Shown: positions 1 through 10,101 of the stretch, piece by piece
Position numbering within the stretch: the stretch's first letter is position 1
How the letters are laid out: the number at the start of each line of letters is the position of its first letter
Source: Clostridiales bacterium 1_7_47FAA
GTDB lineage: Bacteria > Bacillota > Clostridia > Lachnospirales > Lachnospiraceae
DNA: 55,423 nt
NCBI GenBank assembly: GCA_000155435.1
Contig: DS990266.1
Location: 1 to 55,423, forward strand
Reading direction: 5' to 3'
The notes under the pieces: model-generated
Told to the model about the DNA's origin: nothing
Databases searched by the model: none
What the model saw: the letters and a program-made list of their open reading frames with translations, nothing else
Made by a program: the position numbers and the translations under genes

Positions 1-3000
1 TATCGTAATTTCACCACTTCCACATCTGGAAATATACTCTATATACTGCTGCAACCGCTCATCGCTTACCTGATATCCTGCCTTATATGCATCTGCCCCA
101 ATCACTCTTGCAAAAATCCTCTCCAACAGCAGTTCGTTATCCAGGCTTGAATGCAATGCATTACGGAATATCTCATCCGATGCATCCGCTAAAATCGTGT
201 TCTCTTTCCGCTTTGGAATACCGGTGCTTATCAGCGTCACATCAGAAACGGAAATTCCTTTATTTCTCAAATATTGTGCTGTTTCCAGTGCAATCAGACC
301 ACCCACGCAATGGCCCACAAGAATATAATTTTTATATCCCATTTTTTCCAATATCTCACCATATTTCCTCCCCAACAACCGGAAGGTCTGGCTGGTTTCC
401 ATAGAAATATACTCTGCATCATTTCCAAAAACAAAGCCGATAATGCTTTCACTGTCCTTGCTGTCCTCTTTTATGCGAGACAGTAAATCCGTATAGGGTG
501 TTAAGGTTCCCGCTCCGGCATGGAAAAAAACCTTCGCAACAGAATCCTCATTATTTAAACTGCTATTTTTCAGAATCATTAAGGACGGGTCCTCAAGATT
601 TCCCTTATCATTTTGATGGTTCAAAAGGCTTTCTGCTATCTGCTTAATAGTGGGTGCTTTCATCATTTCTGTCAGAAGGTTGCTCCACTCCCAGCCGGAG
701 GCTTCCGATATGTTCTCCATCATCTTCCCAATGATTTGAGCAATTAACAGAGAATCACCGCCCACCAGATAGAAATCATCATTTCTCCCCACAGAAGTAA
801 TCCCCAGCTCTTTGCACCATATTTCGGCAATGCGCCGCTCCAGATCTGTCTGGGGCAACTCGTCCTTTTTCTTGATATTCTCCTTATGGTCCCAACTCTT
901 GAAGTATTCTTTGATTTTTCTGGTATCCACTTTACGGTTTGCAGATAGTGGCATATCCGGAAGAATCAGAATCTGGTTTGGAACCATGTACGGAGATACT
1001 GTACTTTCCAAATAGCCTCTGACCGCCTCCTTTTCTAACTGCTCATATTCTCCGGCAAAGCGAACCACATATATTGTCTGTCCAGCTAAGTCCAATTTGC
1101 TACCCTTATCAGGGAATTCATAAAGCAGCTGCCCATCATGCCTCTTAAATATATCTTCCCACTGTTTTCGTGTGAAGAATGTCTGGTCATGTTCGCTGCG
1201 TTCGTCCGTAAAACCGGTTAAGCCGTCCTTAAATTCCATTGACGTAAGCAACAGGTAACTTGTTCGTGTTTCCTCAAGTATGATAATGGACGCGTCCTCT
1301 GATAATAAGCCCTTTAAATTTTTCATGACACTATTGATATTCCGTGAGTTATGGAGCACGTTTGCACATAAAATCACATCAAAGCTGAATGCCTCATACC
1401 CTTGCGATACGAAGTCTTCATTAATATTGAAAATCCCGTATTTCACCCAATTATACTTACCGAAATTTTCCTGTGCCTTATTTAAGAAGAAAACCGAAAG
1501 ATCAGTAAAATAATACTCAACATTACAGCCTTCAAGCTCGGGTATCACATCGAGAGAGGTTCCACCAACTCCAGCTCCCACCTCTAATATTCTAAAGGGT
1601 TTCTCCGGACTTTTTTTATTCTTTTTCTCGCACAGATAACGTATTTCTTTCGTAGCAATGTTGTTGAGCATCCCATTTACTTTATTGTCATGATAAGCTG
1701 CCAGCGCCGGGTCTGTGTCTCCCTTTGGAAACAGAATATTCAGAGGGTCCTCTTTTCCCTGAATCAGTTCTGGAAGCAAATCACTCGATTCCTTCAAATA
1801 ATCAACAAACTCCTTGCTGTATTGGAAATCGTCCTCTATTTCAAAAAATTCCTTCCAAAGCTTTTCAGAACCTAAATCCGTACTTATCTCAGAAGCTTTA
1901 TATGCATTGGCTTCACATGTGATAATTCCTTCATTAACCAATACCTGCAGCCATCTTTTTGTCAATTTGTGCAGTTTCTCCGGTATCGACATCATTTCTA
2001 CAATTTGCTCAAAATTGAAGGCTTTGGATTTATCCGAAAAAATTCCGCGCTTTCTAAACGTGTTGTATATGTCCGCAGAAACAACTTCCTCTGACTTCTT
2101 AATCCACTTTTCAAGTAAATCCTGATCCATCTGCTCTTCATAATATTGTTTTATGGACTTGAGCAAATATTCCTCTTTATCGTCCAGAGCCGGTGATGCC
2201 ACAGTCTTTTTCCTGACCGGAGAAATGACTGCATCAATATGCAAATCCTCCGGGCTTTCACCTAACGCTAAAGCGACAGCCCTTTCAATCAGTGGATGTT
2301 CATTTAAGACAGAACTAATTTCAGCCAGTTCAACTCTATGGCCGTGTATTTTAACCTGATTATCGCCGTCCTCGCGTCCTTTAAAAATAATGACTCCGTC
2401 TGGTAAATAGCACCCCTTATCCCCGGTTCTGTAAATGCGCTCTCCACTCCACGGAAGAGCAGGGTACTTTTCACGATTCAGCTGTTCATCCTTCAGGTAG
2501 CCGGAGGATAATCCGATTCCTCCAATGTACAGGCTTCCGTCTACCCCATTAGGGCAGGGCTGCATTTCGTTGTTTAGAACATAAAATGTTTGATTGGACA
2601 TTGGATATCCATATGGAATGCTTTTTGTAAATACTGCTTTTTTAGAAATATCGTAACTGATTGACCAGATTGCTGCTTCCGTGGCTCCACCAAGGCTGAT
2701 CACACGGCAATCGCCAAACAGATCGTAAATCCTATGCGGCAGGGTTACGGGAATCCAGTCACCAGAAAGTAATAACAGCCTCACCTGATAATCCACGCTG
2801 ACATTTGCGGATTCAAGATAGGAAACAATCATCTGATGCAAAGCAGGAACCGCATTTATTACAGAAACCCTATGTCTGATTATTAATTCCGACAAATATT
2901 TGGAATCCCTAATTTTATCTGTACTGGGTAATACTAATGTTCCTCCTGCTGAAAAACAGCCAAATAAATCATATACAGAAAGGTCAAATGATAAATTTGA

Positions 3001-5115
3001 CAACCCCAGGAATACATCCCTCTCACCAACTGCATATGTTTCATTAACATCCGCAATTGTATTTGATGTTGCACGATGAGTCATGATAACCCCTTTGGGT
3101 TCACCGGTTGTTCCAGATGTAAATATAATATAAGCCGGCCTGTCATAATCTATTTTATCAATAGGCAACGATTCTGTCGGTTCCGGTTTTAGGCTGTGAA
3201 TATCTACAACATTGCAGTATTGTTCTAAATCCTCATTCCCTGCTTCTGAAAAAAGCAGTTTAATATCTGCACTTCTTATAATTTTCTCTTTGCGTTTATC
3301 AGGCTGCTGCACATCTATTGGCACATAAGTCGCTCCTGAAATAAGGGCAGCCAGTACCGCAGCTACCTGCCATACATGTTTTTTTGTATCAATTCCTATC
3401 TTATCGCCGTCCTGGGTTCCTGCCTCGCCCAAAATACGCAGTACAGCATTCACATATCCCCCAAGTGAACGATATGTATATTCTCCCTCATCAGTTATTA
3501 ATGCCGTTTTATCAGGGTAAAGGTTAAAAGATTTCAGGAATCCATCTTCAAGCATTGCCGGCATAATATTTTTAAAAGTATTATTTACATCACGTCTTAT
3601 TTCAAGGGTTTCCTTCATAAGGCTGACCGGGTATTTTTCCTTAAGAACTTCACTATTTTTATCGGCTATAGATTGAAGCAACAAAGCAAAACTTCCAAAC
3701 ATTTCTTCTATTATATAGCCCTCAAATACACCATTTCGCACGTCCCAGTTAATAGTGGCACCACCGTTTTCTTCTGCGGCCTGGCAGTCTATATACACCT
3801 GCGGAGTCTGACTCAGTTTATATACAATTCTGTTTTTTACAGTTGTATCATCCTTTGAACTAACCCCCAAAGTACTTGTGAACACAACCGGCATAATTAC
3901 ATTTTTCTTGCGTTCTTTCGTTAGACGTCTTATTATTTCTACTCCGGACACATCTTTATGTTCTAAATCAGACCAGAGATCCATTTGCAGTTTTTTCACT
4001 CTTTCCAGAAATGTTTCACTATACTCTATATCAATGGCAGTAATATTGACATCTGTGAAATCACCAACCACTTTATATATATCTTCAGCCACTTCCGGTC
4101 TGTTGAGCAGTGTAGTGTTAATACAGAACTTTTTGTCACCAGACCAAACTGCTATTACCTCCGCCAGTGCTGCCATAACAAACACAGATGGCGTAATATT
4201 ATACGATTTTGCCAATTCAACAAAAGCTTTCCATTGTTTATCATTCAAGAACACTTTCTTCTGAAGGAAGCTCACTTCCTGATTGTCCTCCATCCCTATA
4301 ACCGGAAGGTTAGGTGCATCTCCCATCATTGATATTTTCTTATTCCAATAAACTTCCGCTTCCTGCCTTGATTTGCTATTAAATGTTTTCCGCTTCTCCT
4401 GATATAAAACAATATCTCTGTAAGACGTAGTCGGTATAATGATTTCATGAGGATTCTCATAAAACCTTTCAAGATCATTAAGCATTACATTCATACTTGC
4501 AAAGTCAGAAATAAGCATGTCTAACGAAAAATAGATTATGCTTTTGTCTTTCTCAATACTCAAGGCCAAATCACACATGGGCCACGTTCCAAGCTGATAC
4601 TGCTTCGTAGATAACTCAGTTCTCAGTTCTTCCTTATCAGCGCTAATATCTTTATCCCGCCCGTCAAGTACTATGATTTCCACTGAAGGTACTGCCTCCT
4701 GGACAATCTGATAACCGGATGCCGATACAATTGCCCGCAGCATATCATGCTTTTGTATCACTTTATTCCATGCAACCTCCAGCTGACCAGGATCAAGTAA
4801 TCTATTGACTTCAATTTCTATGTAACCGTGGCAACCAATTCCACCCAATTCATATAAACGATTTCTTCCCATAACATAGGAATTTTGTATGTCGGTCAGT
4901 GGGAATTTTTCATATCTCCGTTTTGTATCACTGGTGAACACTAAGTTATTATGTGCTTTTAAATAATCCAGCACTTCTGACTTATACTGTCTCAACTTAT
5001 TTTTATTTTCCTCTGTCATTGCCCCCTTCGGAGCTTTGAACTTGATGGAATCACCTTCACACCAAATTACAATTTCTTTTTCTGCCAGCTCATTAATGTA
5101 CTTTTGGATATCCAT
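1..5115 (-). CDS. PchF-like NRPS (TubC-Cy-A-MT-PCP-TE), C-terminus cut by window edge
   Basis: Multidomain synthetase read from the complement of this stretch; ATG at 5115 follows AAGGAG, 22 bp after the stop of the upstream NRPS. Order by approximate residue: TubC-type N-terminal docking domain (1-55, with APKGAMT); heterocyclization domain (65-490) with DMLISDFAS matching DxxxxDxxS; adenylation domain (from 525) with IIFTSGTTGEPKG; SAM methyltransferase inserted in the A domain after its A8 motif (LEVGAGVGG near 1173); A-domain remainder; PCP with GGDSL near 1452; thioesterase with GHCVGG near 1602. The eight pocket positions read D-L-Y-N-L-S-L-I, followed by W: the cysteine code. This order matches PchF of pyochelin synthesis. 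It should accept the aryl-thiazoline intermediate from the partner NRPS, add and cyclise a second cysteine, methylate and release it. The thioesterase nucleophile is Cys instead of Ser. About 60-70 residues are missing beyond base 1. Confidence 0.93.
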   Translation of the reverse strand, partial: MDIQKYINELAEKEIVIWCEGDSIKFKAPKGAMTEENKNKLRQYKSEVLDYLKAHNNLVFTSDTKRRYEKFPLTDIQNSYVMGRNRLYELGGIGCHGYIEIEVNRLLDPGQLEVAWNKVIQKHDMLRAIVSASGYQIVQEAVPSVEIIVLDGRDKDISADKEELRTELSTKQYQLGTWPMCDLALSIEKDKSIIYFSLDMLISDFASMNVMLNDLERFYENPHEIIIPTTSYRDIVLYQEKRKTFNSKSRQEAEVYWNKKISMMGDAPNLPVIGMEDNQEVSFLQKKVFLNDKQWKAFVELAKSYNITPSVFVMAALAEVIAVWSGDKKFCINTTLLNRPEVAEDIYKVVGDFTDVNITAIDIEYSETFLERVKKLQMDLWSDLEHKDVSGVEIIRRLTKERKKNVIMPVVFTSTLGVSSKDDTTVKNRIVYKLSQTPQVYIDCQAAEENGGATINWDVRNGVFEGYIIEEMFGSFALLLQSIADKNSEVLKEKYPVSLMKETLEIRRDVNNTFKNIMPAMLEDGFLKSFNLYPDKTALITDEGEYTYRSLGGYVNAVLRILGEAGTQDGDKIGIDTKKHVWQVAAVLAALISGATYVPIDVQQPDKRKEKIIRSADIKLLFSEAGNEDLEQYCNVVDIHSLKPEPTESLPIDKIDYDRPAYIIFTSGTTGEPKGVIMTHRATSNTIADVNETYAVGERDVFLGLSNLSFDLSVYDLFGCFSAGGTLVLPSTDKIRDSKYLSELIIRHRVSVINAVPALHQMIVSYLESANVSVDYQVRLLLLSGDWIPVTLPHRIYDLFGDCRVISLGGATEAAIWSISYDISKKAVFTKSIPYGYPMSNQTFYVLNNEMQPCPNGVDGSLYIGGIGLSSGYLKDEQLNREKYPALPWSGERIYRTGDKGCYLPDGVIIFKGREDGDNQVKIHGHRVELAEISSVLNEHPLIERAVALALGESPEDLHIDAVISPVRKKTVASPALDDKEEYLLKSIKQYYEEQMDQDLLEKWIKKSEEVVSADIYNTFRKRGIFSDKSKAFNFEQIVEMMSIPEKLHKLTKRWLQVLVNEGIITCEANAYKASEISTDLGSEKLWKEFFEIEDDFQYSKEFVDYLKESSDLLPELIQGKEDPLNILFPKGDTDPALAAYHDNKVNGMLNNIATKEIRYLCEKKNKKSPEKPFRILEVGAGVGGTSLDVIPELEGCNVEYYFTDLSVFFLNKAQENFGKYNWVKYGIFNINEDFVSQGYEAFSFDVILCANVLHNSRNINSVMKNLKGLLSEDASIIILEETRTSYLLLTSMEFKDGLTGFTDERSEHDQTFFTRKQWEDIFKRHDGQLLYEFPDKGSKLDLAGQTIYVVRFAGEYEQLEKEAVRGYLESTVSPYMVPNQILILPDMPLSANRKVDTRKIKEYFKSWDHKENIKKKDELPQTDLERRIAEIWCKELGITSVGRNDDFYLVGGDSLLIAQIIGKMMENISEASGWEWSNLLTEMMKAPTIKQIAESLLNHQNDKGNLEDPSLMILKNSSLNNEDSVAKVFFHAGAGTLTPYTDLLSRIKEDSKDSESIIGFVFGNDAEYISMETSQTFRLLGRKYGEILEKMGYKNYILVGHCVGGLIALETAQYLRNKGISVSDVTLISTGIPKRKENTILADASDEIFRNALHSSLDNELLLERIFARVIGADAYKAGYQVSDERLQQYIEYISRCGSGEITI

Positions 5116-5137
5116 AATTTTTTCTCCTTGTCTGCAG

Positions 5138-8100
5138 CTAAATGGTATCAATCGTCAACTCTGCACCCTGATTAATCATTTGTATCTGACTTGCCAGTTC
5201 TCTAATCGTAGGGGCATTCACTAATATTGCTGTCCCGAGATCTCCATTGACTAAATGTGACTTTTTAATTTTATCAATCAGCATAATCGCCTTTAAGCTA
5301 TCGCCTCCGGCTTTAAAAAAGCTGATATCTCTTGAATACTTTGTGGAACCGAGTACTTCTATCCATAGCCGTTCTAATTCTTCTTCTATAGCTCCCTGCG
5401 GTTTTTCGTAACCGGCCACAGCCTGACGTTCTTTAAAAAACAATTCTGCTACCATTTTACGGTCAACTTTCCCATTTGCACTCAACGGTATAGACTTTCC
5501 ATATTGATATTCAGATGGAACCATATAGAGAGGAAGATAGGAACTAATCGACTGATTTATGGTTTCGTCCTGAATCAACTCACTATCTGGGTCGTTTTTA
5601 ACAATAAACGCACAAAGTTTTTGACTGCCGCCTTCCGAAACGATACATGCAACAGAACTCTTAATACCTTCCGCCCTGTTGATTGCTGCTTCAATCTCTC
5701 CCAGTTCAATCCGGTACCCTCTGAATTTTACCTGCGTATCTTTTCTTCCCAGGAATTCAATTGTTCCATCATTCCAAAACCTTCCCATATCACCGGTTTT
5801 ATACCATCTTATGTTTTTAAATGATACAAACTTATTATTTGTAGTGGTTTCATCACCGACATAGCCCTTTGCCACTCCAATTCCGCCAATCCATAATTCT
5901 CCCGGCACCCAATCAGGGCAGTCTCTTCCCCTCTGGTCAACGACCCTGTATAGCTGTCCGTCCAGGGGAGTTCCATATGGAATTGATACCCACTCTTTAG
6001 GAACAGGCAGCTTCACCTGATAATAATTAGACCATATAGAACCTTCAGTTGCTCCACCAAGAGCTGTCAATTCAGAATTTGGAGCAACATCTGCTAATTT
6101 TGCCGGCAGGTCCGTACCAATCCAGTCCCCGGACAACAATACGGTTTTAAGGGATTGCAATTTCATCTCCTCAGCCTGTGCCTGTTCCAGAAGCATCCGT
6201 AATAGAAAAGGCACTGAATTCCAACAGGTTATATGGTATCTGGTAACTAAATCCAACCATTGAGCAGCATCTGTTTTACTCGCCTCGTCCAGCAAGACTA
6301 TAGTCCCGCCCGTTCCAAGAATTCCAAATATATCATAAACCGATAAATCAAATTCCAAAGAAGACACTGCCAATAAACTATCTTTTTCACTGATGTCACA
6401 TTTCTTGTTCACATCACAAATTGTATTCATGGCTGAAAAATGGGAAATCTCCACGCCTTTGGGTTCTCCAGTAGTTCCAGAGGTGAAAATAACATAAGCA
6501 CTGCTGGAAGGATTTACTGGTTCATTGGCAGATATCTCCTCCCGCTTCGCCCGGTCATTCACATCAATGATATTCACTCTGTTTAACCTTAAATGACAGC
6601 CATGAGATACCATATATCTTATATCAGCGCGTTTCACGATCTTTTCGATGCGCTTATCCGGCTGGTTCATTCCAATCGGCACATAACATGCACCCAGCAG
6701 CAATATTGATAGTACTGATATTATCTGTTCTGCTCCCCTGGGCAATCGCACAGCCACCTTATCGCCAGGCCCTACACCTTCCAGCTGTAATAAACGTGCT
6801 AATTTCTTCGCTTCTTTGCACAGCTCATAATAAGTCAAGGTTCTGCCGGTGCCTTCTATGACAGCCGTTTTGCTGCTACGGTCTGTTGCATTTCTAAAAA
6901 CAAGTTCATGCAGACATAGATTCTGCTTTACCCCAATTGTATTTATGCCTGAATATCTCTCTGCGAATTTTGTCTCTGATATTACAGGAAGTTCTTCCCC
7001 CCATTTGTCAGGATTGGATATAGTCCATCTCAAACATTCTATATAGGCACTGAACATATCCTCTATAAAGCCTTTCGGGAATACATCTTCAACTGTGTCC
7101 CACGAAAGCAAAATGCCTTCCGGGAATCTCATGACCTGGAAATCTATCAAAACTTGCGGTGTCTGTGAAGAAATATATTTTAATTTGCCAAAACTCCCTG
7201 CAAACCCATCAGTAATGATTGGTTCCATGCAGTCACAAGAAAATACGATTGGCGCCACAAGCTTTTGTGTTGGCCTTGACCTTAGTATATCTCTTATTAC
7301 TTTCACTCCGGAATAAGCAGAATAGTCCAGCGATTCCAGAAAGGCTTCCTGAATTCTTTTCGTTTTACTAATAAAACCTCGTTCTTCAATGCCCTTTACC
7401 GGAAGCAAAAGGATATTTGTAAAATCAGCCACTTTGTCCTCTGCTTCTGACGGTCTGTTAAACAGAGGTATATTCATCAGAAAATCCGATTGATTGCTGT
7501 AACGTTCTAATATCTGTGTATAAATGGTCAGCAGTATCATTGCAGGTGTGACCTGGTTCTTCGCAGCACTTGCCGCAAGCCTGTCCCAATCCGCTTTCTC
7601 CAGCATAAAATTTCTTCTTTTAAACACCGGCTTCTTTACCGATTGATACGCTCTCTTTAATGGCAGTTCCGGCGCTTCCGGCAGTGTAGCAAAGTGTTCT
7701 TTCCAATAAGCGGCCACTTTTCGGTAAGCGTCCTCATTTTCTTTATGCTTCATGTGCTCTTCAAGAGAAAAAGGCGATTGCGTTTTCTCAAAAGAACAAT
7801 CATTATATAATTTTTCTAAATCCGAAAAAATAATCTTTATGCTCTTTAAATCCGCTACCAGCAAATCAATGCCAAAATGCAAGATAGTTTTGTTCTTGCC
7901 TATAACCGATAAAATGAGTACTGCCACTTCGCCTCGTTCAACAGCCAACACTTTATGACTGTACTCATTTCTTACCGCTTCCATTTTCTCTTTCTTTTCT
8001 GTTTCATCTAATTGTTGTAAGTCATATATTATGATGCTGGAATTATATGGTTTATCCTGAATAACCTGGGTTCCGCTCTCCAAAAACTTTGTCCGGAGCG

Positions 8101-8545
8101 ATGAGTGCAGGTATTGCACGTTTTCCCACGCCTTTGATAACCTCTGCCGGTCTATTTCCCCACATTCAAACTCAAAATACAGATAGCACGATATTCCTCC
8201 CATCACCTGATCTGGATTTCTGCCCACCCAATACGCATGCTGAACATCGGTAAGAGGAAATTCCATCGTTTCCGTCCGACTCCTATCCACTTCCTTTTTA
8301 CTTTCTGCGCTGACACTCTGCATTTTTATTATTTTCCACCATTCCGCCAGATACGGTTTTTTCAGCAATTCAGAAACGCGGACATTGATACCTCTGCGTT
8401 TTAGCTCACTGGATATTAGCATTACCTTTAAGGATTCAAATCCAGCCTCAATCAAATTTATGTTTTCTATATCTGCAGTATAAGAATACTCCCCAATCTC
8501 TGCTATAATCTGACACAGCTCTGCATATGTAATCTCCGATTTCAT
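5138..8545 (-). CDS. PchE/HMWP2-like NRPS (ArCP-Cy-A-PCP)
   Basis: 1135 residues, starting in an ATGA overlap with the ligase gene and preceded by AAGGAG. Residues 1-75 form an aryl carrier domain (AGFESLKVM with the phosphopantetheine Ser) that resembles the N-terminus of PchE. Residues about 95-510 are a heterocyclization domain with DLLVADLKS (DxxxxDxxS). Residues about 540-1010 are an adenylation domain with VIFTSGTTGEPKG, LGGATEG and YKTGDMG. A carrier domain with AGGDSLKAI ends the protein. The pocket residues read D-L-Y-N-L-S-L-I-W, the cysteine code seen in Cy-A modules of pyochelin and yersiniabactin. Inferred role: take the starter acid from the adjacent AMP ligase on its ArCP, condense it with cysteine and cyclise to a thiazoline, then pass it to the downstream NRPS. 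There is no epimerase insertion that I can recognise. Confidence 0.94.
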   Translation of the reverse strand: MKSEITYAELCQIIAEIGEYSYTADIENINLIEAGFESLKVMLISSELKRRGINVRVSELLKKPYLAEWWKIIKMQSVSAESKKEVDRSRTETMEFPLTDVQHAYWVGRNPDQVMGGISCYLYFEFECGEIDRQRLSKAWENVQYLHSSLRTKFLESGTQVIQDKPYNSSIIIYDLQQLDETEKKEKMEAVRNEYSHKVLAVERGEVAVLILSVIGKNKTILHFGIDLLVADLKSIKIIFSDLEKLYNDCSFEKTQSPFSLEEHMKHKENEDAYRKVAAYWKEHFATLPEAPELPLKRAYQSVKKPVFKRRNFMLEKADWDRLAASAAKNQVTPAMILLTIYTQILERYSNQSDFLMNIPLFNRPSEAEDKVADFTNILLLPVKGIEERGFISKTKRIQEAFLESLDYSAYSGVKVIRDILRSRPTQKLVAPIVFSCDCMEPIITDGFAGSFGKLKYISSQTPQVLIDFQVMRFPEGILLSWDTVEDVFPKGFIEDMFSAYIECLRWTISNPDKWGEELPVISETKFAERYSGINTIGVKQNLCLHELVFRNATDRSSKTAVIEGTGRTLTYYELCKEAKKLARLLQLEGVGPGDKVAVRLPRGAEQIISVLSILLLGACYVPIGMNQPDKRIEKIVKRADIRYMVSHGCHLRLNRVNIIDVNDRAKREEISANEPVNPSSSAYVIFTSGTTGEPKGVEISHFSAMNTICDVNKKCDISEKDSLLAVSSLEFDLSVYDIFGILGTGGTIVLLDEASKTDAAQWLDLVTRYHITCWNSVPFLLRMLLEQAQAEEMKLQSLKTVLLSGDWIGTDLPAKLADVAPNSELTALGGATEGSIWSNYYQVKLPVPKEWVSIPYGTPLDGQLYRVVDQRGRDCPDWVPGELWIGGIGVAKGYVGDETTTNNKFVSFKNIRWYKTGDMGRFWNDGTIEFLGRKDTQVKFRGYRIELGEIEAAINRAEGIKSSVACIVSEGGSQKLCAFIVKNDPDSELIQDETINQSISSYLPLYMVPSEYQYGKSIPLSANGKVDRKMVAELFFKERQAVAGYEKPQGAIEEELERLWIEVLGSTKYSRDISFFKAGGDSLKAIMLIDKIKKSHLVNGDLGTAILVNAPTIRELASQIQMINQGAELTIDTI

Positions 8546-10101
8546 ATTTTCTCCTTCCCTGCAGTGTTATTCGCAATCTCCCGCAGCTTTACCCGGTTAA
8601 TCTTTTTTACCGATGTAAGAGGCCACTCATCTATCTTCACAAGCTGGTCTGGTAGCTTATATGTTGCCAACCCCTTTTCCATAAGAAATTTTCGTATATG
8701 TGATAAATTAATTTTTTCATCCGCAGTCATGATGAAAGCACAAATTCTTTCTCCCATTAGAAAATCCTCAACACCTACTACCACCGCCTCATCAATGTTC
8801 GGATGTTCACTTATAAATATTTCAATCTCTCTCGGTTCTATTTTCTCACCAGACCTATTTATTTGGTCCGTGATCCTTCCCTGTACCTGATATCCATATG
8901 TGGAATCCCATCTCACTTTATCGCCTGTTCTATAAAATCCGTCCGATGTGAACTTATCTTTCATACTGACATCCTGGTTATAATAACTTTGAATGGTAAA
9001 TGGTCCACGAATTATCAATTCTCCTTCTTCACCATTCAGTACGTCCATGCCATTCTCATCAATAATCCGGATTTCCTCATAGCCAGACACCGAATAATGG
9101 TAGCCTACCGCATCGCCAAGATTGCTGCGATCATAAATACTATACAGGGCCAGTCCTTCCGTTGCTCCATAAAGGGGTAAGACCTCACATTCCACCTTTT
9201 CAATTAATTTTGTAACAAGGCTCTCATCAACCAAGGAACCTCCAATAATGATTTTCCTGACGCTGCTCAAATCATATCCACACTCTTGATTCAGATACTG
9301 ATTCCAGATTCGCGCCAGTGTTGGAACTAAGGCTGTAATTGTAATATTTTCTTTTTCAACTTGTACAAAAATATCATCGCAGTCCAGGTCACTGCATAAA
9401 ACAGCTTTTCCCCCTGCGAAAAACACATTCAGAATTCCGGGCGAATATAACCCAACCTTATGTGCTAATGGCAGACAAGCTAAATAACTGTCAGAGGACG
9501 TAAACTGGAATTTCTGATTATATCCATAAATATGCCAATAAATCATTCTATGAGTGATTGGCACTAATTTAGGAACTCCGGTTGTTCCGCTTGACAACAT
9601 AAGGAGGGCTATGCTGTCAAGCTCCTTGTTTTCTTCGATGATATTTTCGGTGTCTTCTTTCAATCCTTCGGCTATATCCTTGACTGCGATTTTACAAATC
9701 TGTCTGCTTGCACGCCCCTTGTGAATCCTTAATGATACTTCGTCCTTATCATAGAAAACCAATGTTGAGGCATCCGTCTTATCAAAAATGCCCTTTAACT
9801 CATTCTCACCAAATAAAGAGTTTGTAACAATTGGGATTGAACCTATTTTAATTAACCCCAGCAAACCAAATACAAACTCTTTTACATTCGGTATTCGCAA
9901 AACAACCAGTTCACCCTTGCTTATCCCGCGCCTTTTGAAATAGCAGCCATACTGGTTGATTTTCTTTTCCAGTTCTCCATAGGTAATACGATTTATGCCC
10001 TCCACAATAGCGGTCTTATTTCTATTTGCTTTAAACCTTTCTCCCAGCCAGATATCTATCGTTTTCTCCTGTACCGGTCGCAATTTCTTCCCATAGTTCA
10101 T
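8542..10101 (-). CDS. Aryl-acid-type AMP ligase (PchD/YbtE/DhbE-like), starter unit activation
   Basis: Stand-alone adenylating enzyme of about 519 residues. Motifs: LMLSSGTTGVPKL (P-loop), AHKVGLYSPG (pocket), YGATEGL, YRTGDKV, INRSGEKIEPREIE (the NRGGEK-type motif of aryl-acid ligases) and a C-terminal KKINRVKL. The GAGG site lies 7 bases before the ATG at 10101. An ATG at 10107 is also possible but too close to that site. The gene overlaps the end of the PPTase gene by 71 bp and the start of the NRPS gene by 4 bp. Known relatives activate salicylate or 2,3-dihydroxybenzoate and load an ArCP; the neighbouring NRPS begins with an ArCP. Oddity: the pocket position normally Asn (DhbE Asn235, in HNYPLSSPG) is Lys here, so the starter acid may not be salicylate or DHB. 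No salicylate or DHB synthesis gene is in the window. Confidence 0.88.
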   Translation of the reverse strand: MNYGKKLRPVQEKTIDIWLGERFKANRNKTAIVEGINRITYGELEKKINQYGCYFKRRGISKGELVVLRIPNVKEFVFGLLGLIKIGSIPIVTNSLFGENELKGIFDKTDASTLVFYDKDEVSLRIHKGRASRQICKIAVKDIAEGLKEDTENIIEENKELDSIALLMLSSGTTGVPKLVPITHRMIYWHIYGYNQKFQFTSSDSYLACLPLAHKVGLYSPGILNVFFAGGKAVLCSDLDCDDIFVQVEKENITITALVPTLARIWNQYLNQECGYDLSSVRKIIIGGSLVDESLVTKLIEKVECEVLPLYGATEGLALYSIYDRSNLGDAVGYHYSVSGYEEIRIIDENGMDVLNGEEGELIIRGPFTIQSYYNQDVSMKDKFTSDGFYRTGDKVRWDSTYGYQVQGRITDQINRSGEKIEPREIEIFISEHPNIDEAVVVGVEDFLMGERICAFIMTADEKINLSHIRKFLMEKGLATYKLPDQLVKIDEWPLTSVKKINRVKLREIANNTAGKEKI

